Shown here one piece after another: positions 33,416 to 46,500 of a DNA stretch of 64,000 nucleotides. The DNA lies in contig NC_089443.1 in assembly GCF_026210795.1 (NCBI RefSeq), positions 4,030,001 to 4,094,000 on the forward strand, read 5' to 3'. Position numbers and translations under genes: made by a program. The notes below the pieces were generated by a model. It worked only from the letters and a program-made list of their open reading frames with translations. It was not told the DNA's origin and searched no databases. Every line of letters starts with the position of its first letter. Position 1 is the first letter of the stretch. Source of the stretch: Rhizophagus irregularis (taxonomy: Eukaryota; Glomeromycota; Glomeromycetes; Glomerales; Glomeraceae).

Positions 33416-33690
33416 TGATATTTGGCTCAGATAAAAAAATGTGTTACGTTCCAGGCAGGCGATTTTTATGTCATACAAACAGATATCTCATTGCATCAAG
33501 AGAACAAAAACAAGTTTCGTACAGGTAAAAAACAATGCTTTATTTGATAAAATAAATCGTGGCGGAGCCAGCAATAATACGTAAAATTGCACAATATGAA
33601 AATAGTCCGCTCAAGGTTCTAAGGCCTGCGGTTGTATAGGCATCTCATTGGATGAACTTGTCGAATATCTAAGTGAATATTATTAAAGGG
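33416..33690 (+). pseudogene. Short exon fragments of an unrecognised gene
   Basis: After TTTGGCTCAG a segment reads IKKCVTFQAGDFYVIQTDIS, LHQENKNKFRTG up to a GTAAAA donor at about 33529. A later piece reads AEPAIIRKIAQYENSPLKVL and, in another frame, GISLDELVEYLSEYY. Composition is GC-richer than the flanks. The pieces do not join cleanly and no start is visible, so this is a gene remnant at best. Confidence 0.35.
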
Positions 33691-33791
33691 TACCAAATTA
33701 GCAGCTTCAAGTGCGCTAACTGCTCGACTCCGTCTAAGATCGACACTATTGTTATATTAAAGATCGGGTATGTAATACTAATAATTTAATC

Positions 33792-35329
33792 TTACGATTC
33801 AATTTCACCTAAATTAAAATAAATTTTTGATGAATTGTTAATAACTTAATAAACAATATGCGATAATATAAATTAAAATAGATTACCTGTTGATATTTGC
33901 ATCGAATCTGATGCAAGTTCAGATTCTAGTTCTGATAAATTTGGTAAATCAAGTAATCTACTTTTATAATTTGCTTGAGATCTTGAGTCTAATGATAATG
34001 ATACAAATGTGGAATATACATCCTCAATTGTTTTATAGTCTAATTTAGAATTATCTGGAAAACGTATTTGATTAAGGATGTCAAAAGTGGTTAGACAGTT
34101 TTCTGGGTTTTCGTCCCAACATTTTTGAATTATTTCTTTTAAAACTTGTGGCGTTTCATCCCTAATTTCTGGACGTAATCCATAACGGCAAATATCTATT
34201 ATAAGATAACGATCAAATGATCGATCATCAAATGGTAATTTTCCAGAAATGATTGTATTGATAATAATTCCCAATGAATAAATGTCAGATGCCCTTGTAT
34301 ATGGTTTTCCACGTAATACTTCAGGTGCTATATATGGTAATACTCCATAAATTTTTTGATCATTCATTTCATGCGCTGGCTTACATAATCCAAAATCACT
34401 TATATACGTTTTTAGACCATTCTGCAAAATGTTACCCACGTGAAAATCTCTATGAACTAAGTTATTTAAGTGGATTATACCAAGACTCATACAAATTTCC
34501 CAAATACAAGTCAACTTTGTGCCAAGTATTAGTTGGTTGAATTCTTGAGTACGATAATAATAATGAAAATTACTTTCTATATATTTAAATACTAGTATAA
34601 AATTCTCGGTGTCAGGATCTTGTGAAATGCCATAAAGCGGTACTATGAATAACTTTCCACCAGTAATACTCAGTTCAGCTAATTTTACCAAAGCTTCTAA
34701 CTAATAACAATAATATTATATATTAATCAATAAAAGAATTAAATTAAAAATTTCAAAAGATTTTCTTTCTGTTTTCTTTTACTTACTTCATTAAGAAATG
34801 TTCTACTTATATCTCAAGATGAATCTTCTAGTACTTTTAAAGCAACTTTCTTTCGCTCTTTTCTTTTCCAGTTGTTAGTTTTTTGATCCCAACCTTTAAT
34901 GTATGCATCAATCCAATTGGCTGAATATACTTTAGCAAAACCTCCTTCAGCTATATATTCAACATCAGTAAATTTATTATAAGGTATCCATTCTATTATA
35001 CCATGTGAATTCTTTGCGTTTAGTTGTCTATTTTTTATTAATTCATCAATTTCTTGGTTTCCACTAGTCCACCTATCAAAATCTTGTTGAAGATGGTTTG
35101 TGTTGCAATCAGAACACCAAATAATTTTTCCCGTATTAGGTCAGGAACACTCTTTACATATCCCGAATTGTAAACGATTTTTTTCTCTATCGTCAGTTTC
35201 TTCTTTAAAACAATCTTCACAATAATATTTACTAATTTTATGTCTCCAATTTTTTTCACATATCACTTCATGATCTCTATATTTTGCTTTTCTTTCATCA
35301 ATATTTAAATTATGATCTGTTTTTATCAT
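33792..35329 (-). pseudogene. Protein kinase gene, intact apart from two in-frame TGA codons
   Basis: Exons 35329-34787, 34700-33887 and 33808-33792 join in phase. The N-terminus has spaced Cys pairs (YYCEDC, ICKEC, IIWCSDCNTNH) like a zinc-ribbon-type region, followed by IIEWIPYNKF and a kinase domain. The glycine loop is AEGGFAKVYSANW, the ATP lysine VALKVL, the catalytic loop VHRDFHVGNIL, the metal motif SDFG, the APE site YIAPEVLRG, and DIYSLGIIINTIISG marks the C-lobe, so active-site residues are all present. The final exon adds GEIES. Two TGA codons (about 35141, after ICKECS, and 34814, after LEDSS) interrupt exon 1; both stand where arginine CGA would be plausible. Without them it would be a 458-residue kinase of the expanded mycorrhizal-fungus type. 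It could be a recent pseudogene or use read-through; the former is likelier. Confidence 0.75.
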
Positions 35330-35838
35330 TCTTCATATTCTTAAATATATTTTTATTAAAAGGTATATCATTATTATTAGTCCCATTTCTATCCACAAGT
35401 TACTTTTTATTAACAGACCATTCAGTATTGTTAAAGCAATTATTTCTCCATTTAATTTCAGTGATAATCTTTGTTGAATTTTAATTAAAAAATGACAAAT
35501 TACAATTGGTGCAAACCTATTTATCAATAAATTACTTTCCATAAGTAGACCAACTATTATTGCTAAAACTATTCCTTGCCACGTGCTTTTTCCTCTAAGT
35601 GATTTTAATATAGTTTCTATCATCAGACTAGTAAATAATATTAGTAAAAACATGTCCTTTAACAATTTTATTTTCATTAATTCTACAACTATTGCTACAA
35701 AAACTACTTCCTGCCATTTTTTTTTTCATTAAAGGGTTTGTTCTATTTGCGAGTACCATATGAATTAATAGCGTTAAACCTATTTCCTCCCATCCCCATC
35801 CCCATAAAACTATTTCTTGATTTTCCTCCAATTCCATT
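35330..35838 (-). repeat. Degenerate repeats of about 65-85 bp, Asn/Ser-rich in one frame
   Basis: On the minus strand phrases such as GGAAATAGGTTTAACGCTAT, GGAAGTAGTTTTTGTAGCAA, GGAATAGTTTTAGCAATAAT and GAAATAATTGCTTTAACAAT return every 65-85 bp, each followed by AGT-AAT-type codons. In one frame this reads NSFSNNSWSTYGK and NNCFNNTEWSVNK but with stops; in another it gives 69- and 114-codon hydrophobic frames that look incidental. It lies directly upstream of the kinase pseudogene and could be its former 5' part. Confidence 0.45.
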
Positions 35839-36116
35839 TTGTATCTAAGATTTTATGAAATCGGAGAAAAAAAAAAATATTCCGAGTTTTTAAAATGAAT
35901 GTGCGAGTTAATGAAACACGAGATTCTGGTAATACACAAATTAAACTAACCTTTAATAGTACCGAAACAATGAATATGATGATTACGATCTTTTCTTTCG
36001 AAGTAATTCTTTTTTTAGTTACTGAAAAATAAGAAAACCCGAAAGATTATGTATAGTTTTTCACTACCTCTAATCGTTAATTCACAAAAGAATTTTCTTT
36101 GTGGTTTTCTCTACGC

Positions 36117-38840
36117 ATGTCTAATACCAAAGTTCAATCCAAACGTCCCAAAATAAGTAAAGAAACTATCCTAACTATAAGCGGCCATGTAATTACAAAT
36201 AGCAAGTTTGCTTCCAGCCTGTCAAACTGTGGCAAAAATAGCTGAAGAAATTCTGACACTTGCCGACACTACAAATCGCAACCAGGAAATTCTTAAACTT
36301 CTAGCGGAGCGCGTTGAAGTATCGAGTCTTTGGTTGTTTGAGCTGAGTCCAAAAGAAACAAAATGTGAGCGGGCATTTTACCGGTATATTGACGTTCTCA
36401 CTGAAATTAGGAACTATGCGAAGGAGCTAAGCAAGCCAGGCAAATTTAGTAAACGGTTCCTTCTTGAAAAGGCTGCCATGTTCTTTGCCGCCAAGGATGT
36501 AAGTTTGAGTATATGAATTTTTTTATTGCTGCATTCTCGTAGCAAAAATTCCAGCCGCGAGAGTTGCATCATAATTTCTGATATAAAGATCAAACAACGT
36601 TCAATGGCATGTGCCTAGTTATTAATTTTTATCTTTTATTCTCTTCAGATTCAAAACTCGTACGTAATTTACAAAACTAAACTTGACGAAGCTATCGGAG
36701 AATTTAGCCTTGCGCTTAATTATGACTGTAACGTCCTTCTCCATAAATATATTGAAGATTTGCCTGCAAGCTTTGAGAACAATACCAAAATGTTTGTTAA
36801 ACAAAGCCGCCAGTTGACTGAAATTCAAGAATCTATAGTGCTGATTCGAAAAGGTATAGAGATGCCTGAATCAGAATTGGAAAAAGTTCGATTAAATACT
36901 GAGTTGATCCGTAATGAAGATAGTGAAGAACCGGAAATGAAAGGGAAAAATATGCACATCAAACGCCAATTGTATGGTTCCCAGGAAGTTGCAGTCAAGA
37001 AGATCAAAATTCCGGAGAGCGAGAATGAGAATAGAAAATCAATCGAAAAATACGCTTTTTTAATGTCAAAGTTGTCACACTGTAACAGCATTGAAAAGTT
37101 GTAAGTAAGACTTTATATTCTTAAGAAAATATTCCTAAGATTGATTATTATAAACAAAGAAAAATTTCTCTTTACGAGATATTATGCACGGCTTTCTTTG
37201 TTTTTTTGCTTTTTGCAAACTAACAAGCAAAAAGTGGATATGAAATTAAACCACTTTTGTCTTTCTAGTATAAATCCTTCTTTGTGCCATGATGCACATT
37301 TTAGAATTATTTATACTCCTTTGCCAACTTTCATTTTTTTTATGTTTTACTTTTCCACCATAGTTATGGAACCCTTCTTATTAATCACGATCTTCATATT
37401 GTAACGGAATGGGCTGAAAAGGGTAACCTTGAAGACTTCCTCCGAAGCGATCAAGAAATCTTATGGTCGTGCAGGCTTGAGATTGCGGAACAAATTGCTA
37501 ATGCTTTAGAGTTTATCCATCGTACCGAAATCTTTCATCATGATGTAAAGAGGTAAAAAGAAGTTTTTGCCTTGACAACATATTCTTTATGGCCTAAAGA
37601 TAATTGATAGCTTGAATTTCGAAACACTTTTTAAAGTAAAATCTTACCACTGTAATTAATTATAGTCGAAACGTGTTATTGGACAAGTACATGGACGCAA
37701 AATTAACAGGATTCGATTATAGTCGACTCCAAGAGCAATCAACAACGAGTAATGAAGAGCAAATCTTAAGTTTACGGTAAGTAAAAGTTCTTATCTATGC
37801 ATTAAATGATTTCTCCTATTTAAACGATAATATCATTATTTAGGTGGACGGCTCCCGAAAAATTAAAGCAAAGTTCTGTAAGTTTTGTACCTTATAGTAA
37901 AAAATGTGATATCTACGGGTATGTATAGAATCTGCCTGCATATAGAGCATTAGTTTATTATTAATCTATAAGGCCGCTAATGTTATTTAATTCTAGCTTT
38001 TCTATTACTTTATGGGAAATTGGAACGCGTAAAAAGCCATTTGAAGAAATCGAAGATGATATTGATGTTGTTGATTATGTAGTTAAAAATAGCGGACGCC
38101 CAACACCGTTTCCTATAAACGGACCTAAAGAATACAATGAACTGATAACGCAAAGTTGGTCATCTCATGCAGGCACTCGCCCAACAATTGAAGTTATGAG
38201 AGAAAAACTTCGCAAACTGACAAAAAAATACCAAAATTATTACGATAACCCTTCGACTGATTTCGGGTTACAAAATACTGATACTTCCAATTCTTCAATA
38301 TCACAATCTACCAGCCAGTCAGAGCGCAACGAATCTCTACAAGATCAACCACTTTTGCCATTTGAAGATGTAGTTGAATTACATAAGCAGAAGAAATATA
38401 CCAGTGCTTTCCCATTATTTCAACAATACGCAGCTCTTTCCCATCGAAAAAGTCCACTTGCAAAATTTTACTGTGGCTATTATTTATATCATGGTAAATG
38501 TGGAATAAATAAAGATGAGGACAGTGCGATCGAATACCTTCGTCAGGCAGCTGATGCAAAAATAGTAAAAGCGCAAGCATTATATGCGGAGGTATGCCTT
38601 GAAGGTAGCACCTATGATCCGATCAATGGCATTAAATATTTAAAAAAGGCTGTCAAACATGAGGATCGGTCGGCATTAGAAATGTGGGCAGAAATCTTGT
38701 ATAATGGAGAACATGATCATGAGATTGACCTGAAAGAAGCATTCACCATTTGGAAGAAGGCGGCAAGCAAGGGGAGTAAATTAAAATTGTTTGAGAGAAT
38801 CAAGAAAATCGAGATGGAGGATATTTTAAAAATATTTTAA
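36117..38840 (+). CDS. Sel1-repeat protein with a degenerate kinase (pseudokinase) domain, seven exons
   Basis: Exons 36117-36156, 36203-36498, 36649-37100, 37364-37552, 37666-37776, 37844-37918 and 37997-38840 join in one frame of 668 residues. Intron 1 is only 46 nt, with a CTAAC branch site. Residues 14-200 are helical (SLLPACQTVAKIAEEILTLA). The kinase-like domain follows: no glycine loop (RQLYGSQE), lysine in VAVKKIKI, HIVTEWAEKGNLEDFL, catalytic loop FHHDVKSRNVLLD, then LTGFDYSR where DFG is expected, RWTAPEKL as the APE site and FSITLWEIGTRKKPFEE. After a Ser/Asn linker come Sel1 repeats (SPLAKFYCGYYLYHGKCGIN, SAIEYLRQAAD, GIKYLKKAVKHEDRSALEMW). The GFD in place of DFG suggests a weak or dead kinase serving as a signalling scaffold. 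This architecture is hugely expanded in Glomeromycotina. Confidence 0.9.
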
Positions 38841-39335
38841 CTGTTGCTGTACCAGTTATTTTGATAATGTTTTTGATCGTTTTTGATCGTTTTTTATGAA
38901 TAGTTCGATAATAAAAATACTGTACAGTACATATGTTGGAAGCCTGTGAAGATATGAGAGTCAAGTATACCAAGTCGTTAAATTTAAAATTTAAGTTGTT
39001 AAATTAATAGAATCATAGAATCATATAGGAAACCAAAATAATAACAAAATCAGATGAAAATCAAATTTGATTATAGGTATTAATTTTTTAGTAAATTAGT
39101 AATTGTAAACTGAAAACAGGAAGTAATCATTATTGATCTTAACTATTATAACTAAGAGTTAAAACTATCAATCAAGGAAATTTCTTTTTCAATTTATTTT
39201 TTTCATGCGGCGACACAATCTCTAAGTTCGCTGAACATCGAATTTGTTTTAAATAATACTGCACCCTTACATGATTGTATTTCAAACTATCAAAATGATT
39301 TGCGAAAATTGAAAAATCACTATCTCGTAAAATTA
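38841..39335. other. Non-coding between converging genes
   Basis: 3' intergenic space of the Sel1 pseudokinase (+) and NADAR gene (-), AT-rich. Contains TTTTTGATCG twice near 38870-38890 and no gene. Confidence 0.5.
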
Positions 39336-39871
39336 CTATTCTTGTTGCTCATTTGCTAACTTTTCTCTAATTTCCATCAACAACCGTCCCAACTTATTAA
39401 AACCTTCACTTCCATCACTCCGAGTAGCATTACCCCAATAACTGTCAGTTGGAGAAGCTTCAACAATTTCAGCATCTCCTGTACTTAATAATTTTTCTTT
39501 TAAATTTTGATGTTGAGTAAATTTTGCACTTAAAGCATTACGCATAACACCATCTTTAATTTGTTCCCAATCTGAACGTAGACCTGAATGTTTACGAGAA
39601 AACTTAGCTGCTTGGCCAGGTTCTTCGAAATTTCTAATCTTTTGTTGGATTTCAGGTTGCGATGGAAATTTTTGAGCTTTAAACAGTTAGAGTATGGAAT
39701 TCAAAATCTAATTAAAATATAATAATAAATATAAAATTTATTTTTACCTTGAAAATAATGTTCGGTTGTTGGCCAGGTCTCTCCGTCAATCAAAATTTCT
39801 GCTTTAAAAAAATTACTGAACTCACCCCATTCATTTCCTACACCATAAAATTTTATTACAGACTTTTCCAT
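39336..39871 (-). CDS. NADAR/YbiA-like N-glycosidase domain protein, two exons, 154 aa
   Basis: Exons 39871-39748 and 39676-39336 join in frame (CAAG|GTAAAA donor, TTTAAAG acceptor). The whole protein is the NADAR domain: IKFYGVGNEWGEFSNFFKAE, TWPTTEHYFQAQKF, SGLRSDWEQIKDGVMRNALS, AKFTQHQNLKEKLLSTGDAE, IVEASPTDSYWG and LGRLLMEIREKL. The spaced residues typical of the family are present (FSNFF, EHYFQAQKF, KF, E-S-D-YWG, G-N-LGRLLM). Family members related to bacterial YbiA cleave N-glycosidic bonds in early riboflavin-pathway intermediates or remove ADP-ribose-type modifications; which applies here cannot be told. The length (about 150 residues) is normal for a stand-alone NADAR protein. It is divergently arranged with ARMH3. 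Confidence 0.9.
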
Positions 39872-40234
39872 ATTTTAGTTTAAATATTTTGGAATATAAC
39901 CTAATGCATTTAAGGTATGAATTCATGTTTTACATGAATTAGTTTGTACATCCTACATCGTAATACAATCTTCATTGTTAAAAATAAAATAATAATGTTT
40001 GGATCAAGTGAGAAACTGCCACGAAATAAATGCAAATAATGTAAAAATAATGATTCCCAATATTTAAATTGCATAGCCATGTGGCTCAAAAATGAAATGG
40101 ATTTCCATATTTATCCTTTATATAAAGCCTGAGCCGGATAATCAACTGATAATTTCGTTTTTCTTGGTTTTTCACTATCTTTAATTTATTTCTTAATTAC
40201 TATCTTTTTTTAAAAGAGCATATTAAAGTTAAGA
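39872..40234. promoter_or_regulatory. Shared upstream region of NADAR (-) and ARMH3 (+) genes
   Basis: The two start codons are 363 bp apart on opposite strands. A TATA-like CTTTATATAAAG lies at about 40108-40120, roughly 115 bp before the ARMH3 ATG. On the other side, TTTAAATATTTTGGAATATA lies close to the NADAR start. A bidirectional promoter is inferred from arrangement only. Confidence 0.35.
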
Positions 40235-43200
40235 ATGCAATCACCAACAAAAACAGTGTTTACTGGCGTTATAAGACCCGCTTATGGTGCAAAAACCGTA
40301 TTGAAAGAAAAATTTGTAGAAATTTACGAGAGTTTTTTCAAGGTTAAATATAATAATTTCTAATTTATCTCGTCATTGGTTCGTTAGTATGTTTCTTAAT
40401 TAAATTTATTATAAACTTTTCATTAATTCATCTTAGGGTAATGATCCATCAATTGGTCAACCAAATTTTTGGAGTGAATTATTTTTACTTAAAGTTAATG
40501 CAACATATTTAACGAAATGCCTATCCGAAATTTCTCAGGATAAATTATTGGCCATCAAAGTAAGTAAAAAAATTGTTTTAGACATGATTAAAATCAAATA
40601 TTTAACTTAAATTGCCGTTTTTGGCGATAATTAGAATAATATTGGAAAATTATTTTTAAAATCTATTGAAGCTATGAAAGAGGAAAATACTCAGAGAAAG
40701 ATAAATGCTATGGAGGTGATGTATATTAAAAAATTTTGTGTTCATTTCACGTTAATATTTATATTAATAAGTTATTATCTTTATAGACATTATGCGTACT
40801 TCTTCAAGGAATATTTTCCAAGAGGTTTAATAATTTTAGTTTTGAAGTTATTAATCTTTTGACTGGATTAAATAACGCTGATACAGTTTTTCCGGTATGT
40901 AATATCTAGATTGCTGTTAATCTTGACAGAATTTTTAATGAATTTTCTTTTTTTATAGCAACTTGTTGACACCATTAAATATTTAATGAGACATGGTGAA
41001 ATAAGTAAGAAATTTAGTTAATTATTATTTTATAATAATAACTCGTTCAATTTAATATCTATATGTTAGTAGAGGTCCAACATGAAGCATTACGATTAGC
41101 TATTGTGATCGTATGTGGAAACACTAATATCAATCAAAATAGTATAAATGAATATTTCATAAAAAATGATATTTTTGATCCTTTAATCCAGGTATTTAAT
41201 TACTCGAATTTGTAATTATTTTTTTAGAGGGAAATATTTTAATTAATTTTCTTGTTATTTAAAGTTAATAATTTCCCCCAAAACATCGCATATGGCTTAT
41301 GAAGCTATTATGTTACTGGATATCTTGGCAAATTATAACAAGCACGAGTCGAGGAACCCTTATTTAACAAAACTGATTGATATTAAGGGTGAAGCTGTAT
41401 TTGAGGTATATAGATAGATAATTTGGTAGATAAGTGATACTTGAAGATATAATCGTTATTTCACCTTTAAACTAAATTTATAGAAAATCATGGAAGTATT
41501 ATCATCGACATGTATAAAATGTCAAGGGTATTTATCATTTATTATTATTTATATTCGCGGTTTTTTTTAATTATTATTTTAATTTTTTTTTATTCATTTC
41601 TAGACAATATATTGAGATACAGGAAGACGATGAAGCAAACAAATATTTGATTTCAACTGTTGTGTCATATGTTGGATCTATTTTACCTTGGTATGGCAGT
41701 GGAACAAAGCAACATTCAAATGTATCGGATCCGGAATTGGCATTTGTTAGATTGTGAGATTTCATCGATATATTATTTTTTTGTTAAAAAAAAAATTTCA
41801 TTCTGCACTTCTCACAAATATGCATGCATAACTAATAATGACATAGACCATCTGCAAATGTTGCAATTCTTTTATCCTTTTATGATATGGTGAATAATAA
41901 TAAACGATTCGTTGATTATATAACAAAATCCATTGCAAGATTTTCGATTCCTTCAAGACCTCAATTTAATGACAACCCTGCAACAACAACTGAAGATAAT
42001 AAAAAATCAGCCGAAATTGGTCGAGGTGAATAAAATTATGTCGAGTTTTAATATCAAAAGTACGACAAGCAATAATATTTTCTCTATTTTAATAGACTGT
42101 CCATATTTTTGTGACTTTCTTTCACTTTCATCATATCTCCTACAACACAATCGTACTAACCGTACTGCGAGTTATGCGAACCTGATATTACTAACATTAG
42201 TGATATTAGTTGAAGACGCGTCATTTAATGAGATTATATGTGAAGACGAAAGACAATTTGTAGTGAGACTTTGCAGACAAGTAAGTTTTCGGTGAACATA
42301 TGAATTTTATTTTGCGTTTAAAGGAAAGGTATCTTATATTAATTAATATTCTCTGATATACAGAGACCACCTTTGTTACAAAACGCAAAGTTTCCTCGTC
42401 CATTAGTTGGTGTTATATTAGATGTTGTTATTGGATTCATAAATCATAATTTGAGGAGAAAATTACAAACTGATTTATATAGGTAAGTTAACAAAAATTT
42501 AACGGGTATTAATTAATAATAATTAAGTAACTTATATAATGTTTACACACACAGCATGGCATTAGGCGTTATACATCGAACAATGTCATATCTTAAAAGG
42601 AATCGTGTTAGATTACGTAAATATTATTTCAGCTTTTTTTAAATATATATATTTATATAATAATAGTAATTTTAATCTCCTTTCGTTAATAGAAATTATT
42701 TAATAACATGGATTATTATTTTATAATCTTTTACAGCATATCATTGGGCAGAATTATGGCACTCACTTATTGGCTTATTGAAATTCATACTTTCAAACAT
42801 AGAACACTTTCAACAAGATCGAGCTTCAGTAAATGAAGTTTTACTTTCTGCAATAAATATTATTAATTTAAGTATTACACATGGTGACACTTTCTTTCCA
42901 GATCCAATTAGTTATGATAACTTTTTTTATGAAATCGTGAGAGCAAAAGAAACATTTGAAGGATTAAGCCGTATAGGTAATAATTTATTATAGGAATTTT
43001 TTTGTATAGTTTACTTTAATGGTTTTTTATATGTTAATATTATATCGTTTTATTCATGATTTTTTAGTTAATAAGACTAAGCCAGGGAGTCCAACCAAAT
43101 CTGCATTTCAGAAGCCTGCATCACCATCATCACAATTTGATGTTTTATCAAATATTAATACCATATGTACACATTTCCATTTAAAAATTGAAACTTGGAA

Positions 43201-43569
43201 ATTAAATAATAGAGCGAGAACAATAACTCCTGAACAGGTTAGTGTAATTTACGTAAAATTTTATACTTTAGGAAATTAATGCTAATAGGACTTTATTTTA
43301 TTATATGCGTATAATAATGAAGGTTTACTGTAAGTAAATTATGAATTTTTATTTATATTATTATTTAATATATTATAAAGTTATTTACATTAATCATTTT
43401 TTTTTGAAAAATAGCAATCATAAGTTCGAATTATGATACTTTAGAACTCATCACGCCAGAAAAACTTGATCATTACACCCCCTATAGTGAAATACGACAT
43501 CATGGTCCTTTATTAAGACAAGTATTAAGGGTGATCGTTGAAGATTTCAAAAAAAGGGAAATTTGTTAA
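40235..43569 (+). CDS. ARMH3: ARMH3 orthologue (armadillo-like helical domain protein 3, DUF1741), 17 exons
   Basis: Exons: 40235-40342, 40437-40559, 40635-40715, 40787-40894, 40959-41004, 41070-41191, 41265-41405, 41484-41527, 41604-41753, 41847-42025, 42096-42280, 42364-42482, 42555-42616, 42737-42976, 43068-43237, 43323-43329, 43415-43569. They sum to 2040 nt, a 679-residue protein without a stop, close to the animal protein (about 690). Diagnostic blocks: LKEKFVEIYESFFKGNDPS, NFWSELFLLKVNATYL, TLCVLLQGIFSKRFNNFSFE, INHNLRRKLQTDLY, YHWAELWHSLIGLLKFI, HGDTFFPDPISYDNFFYEIV and SSNYDTLELITPEKLDHY. In animals ARMH3 is a Golgi-associated scaffold that binds PI4KB and GBF1; a similar Golgi role is inferred. 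Exon 16 is a 7-nt micro-exon (GTTTACT) needed to keep frame. The ATG at 40235 follows an AT-rich leader, and the 5' neighbour is the divergent NADAR gene. Confidence 0.93.
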
Positions 43570-46500
43570 AATTAATAAAAATTGAGTAATATTTAAGATT
43601 AATGAAGTTGAATAGATTTAAGATTTACCAACATCAAAAAAAAAAATTATTATTTTTTTAGAACCATAACTAATATTACTTTTCATGTAAGTATCAAAGA
43701 AATGGCGATAAGAAAATACGATTAAAAATAATGGAAAAAAAAAAATCTCAGAAAAATAGCGAACGATAGAAAACACTATAATAAATTAATAAAATTACTT
43801 TAAATTACGTGATAACTGTCACGACTCTAATATACGTATATACTGTATGTTAATGAATATAATGAATAAAAGTTTATATAGTTTAATTTATATCGAGTTT
43901 ATTAAAACTTCACGAACCATTTTAAAAAGTAAAATTTGATTCTCGTCAAATAAATAGACGACTCGAACTTCTCAGTTCATATTTTAATATGATTCATTTT
44001 CGTTTACTGGAGAACCCTTCACATAAATGATTGATTTTTATATACTTAATTAATTACTTTTTCAAATCTAGGAAAGTTCAAATTAAGAAAATTTTGTTTC
44101 GACTTTAAAAAAAACATACCATTGGTCTTTATGATTCTATTAACATTGTAATGAAATATTTTATATTCAAAAAATGAAATCATTTTTAAGATTTTTCTTG
44201 TAGGTTCTTGTGAGATAAATAGTCAAAATCAAGTTCCTGAAATCGTTTTTTTTAATGGAAAAATAGAAAATTAAATGAATTATATAAATATGGAATTATT
44301 TGTCCTATATTTTTATAAAAATGAATTTATGGTGTCTTTGAAATCAATGATGGAATATATATAGTAAAAAAAAGATCACGCTTAGAATGATATTAAATAT
44401 ATTCATTTGATTATCGAATCGGTTGCTTTCTTAAAGAGTAAATTCATTAGTTATTATAATTTGAGTTTAATATATATGGAAAAAGTGACTAATAATAAAA
44501 AATCCTGAGTGCAGTACGTATGCGAAATTTGAAATATAAAGATGATTGTAATAATATTGCACGTAGGTATAAATTAACGGATTGATCATTTGATCTATAA
44601 TTACCTATGTAGTGATGCGAGTGAGAGTAAGGATTTAAAATGATTTAATCAACAAAAATAAAAGCAGTTGGATGGGAGCGACTAAAATCCTAATATTATT
44701 ATAGCGTAGCTTTTTTGATCAGCCATTACTATTGGCGAAAATATAGCTTTGAAATGGGAAACAATAGAATTGATTGATTGATTGATCTATTGCACAATAT
44801 AAGTTGTTAGTGTCATGATGAAGTAATTAACTAAAATCTCAGAAAAATGAATCTTTTAAAGTATGTATCTTTTCTCTTCTGAAATAAAAAAAAAACCATA
44901 GGAGATGAGAAAGTATAGCATTCAAAATCATTGGATCAATATAAAAAAGATTTCAAATAAACATTTATAGTCAACTACATACTATATTTTCGTTCTTACC
45001 ATAACCTCACTAATGCTACTATAGTACTATTAAAAAAAATTAGTTGATTAAAGTGATTTATTATCCTCACTGAAAGCAGCGACTTTATTAAGAAATTTCG
45101 ATTTACGCGTACATACTAGCATCCCATCAGAGAGCAATTAAAGTAATTACAGTAATATCCATTTTGAAATTTATCAAAATCCATCGATCAAAATGTGTTT
45201 ATTACTCAAGTGTTGGAGAGTCAGTAGGTCTTTTATGACAAGCATTTAAAAATGTAATTCTTTTATGACAAACAGCTATAATGAGACTTAATTTATAAAT
45301 GTAATTCTTTATGACAAGCAGTTATAATGAAGACTTAATTTAATTAATTTAAAAATGCAATTCTTTTATTTATGACAAGTAGTTATAATGAGATTTAATT
45401 TAATTAATTCTTTTATGATAAGTAGTTATAATGAGACAATTTATTTAATTTAAAAATATAATTGAAAATATTTACAGAAAAATCTTTTTTGATTTTTTTT
45501 CCCCTAATTTAAATTTTATGTCTATGATGAATATAAAAAAAAGGGTGAACTGATTTGAAATCTTTTCGTCAATTACATCTTTTTTTTATATATTGATACA
45601 GACAGGATTGAAGAATTAATGTTTTTTTGGGGATTTTTTTTTTTAAAAAAAAAAAGAATCAATAAAATTTGTAATATATGAATAGCATAATAGTAGTTAT
45701 AATTTATTATAATTTTGCATATATTTCATATATTTCAAAAAAAAAAAAAAAATTCTTGAGTAATTTAAAATGAGTAATCTAAATAATAATACCATATTTA
45801 CAAAAAAAAAAAAAAATTTATATAAAATATTATATAAAAAATATTTTTGTTATAAGAAACAATCATATTAAATGTTAGTTTAAAAATATAATTAATATGA
45901 ATCAAGAATGTTTAATGCTATAGTATGAATTGAATAATGTTATAAACTGAATAATGTTATGAATTGAACATTACTTTGTCAGTATACAACTATACAACTT
46001 ATACAACATATACAACATAATGAACATACTGATACAACATAATGAACATATACAACATAATGAACATATACAACATAATGAACATAATGAACATATAAAA
46101 CACTATACAACGCATACAAACATACAAACATACGACATGTATTACACATCAAAATCTTTCATGACTTAATTTTAACGTAGTACGACTAAATACGTATACA
46201 ACAATTTTTAATCATATTAATCATCTGAACATTTGATCTAACTGCTAATATTTTAAATATTTTAAATATTTTTGGCCAAAGTTTACAAAAGTTTTATGAA
46301 TAAATAATTTTTTTTTTTCGGCCAGAATTAAGATAATCTAGATAAAACTTTAGTTATCTTATTTATCTTATTTATCTTTTATCTTTTTTTTTTTAATATT
46401 GTTCCAAATTTATTAACAATATTACCCAAAATGTTGTTCACAATAATTGAAGTTTCGCGTATAATCGTATAATTGTATAATCGTATAATGTTCACAAATA

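Noticed and set aside
36157-36202. Frameshift at the start of the Sel1 pseudokinase gene
   Set aside because: A 46-nt intron with GTAAAG, a CTAAC branch site and AAATAG joins the ATG exon to the rest in frame, so no shift is needed.
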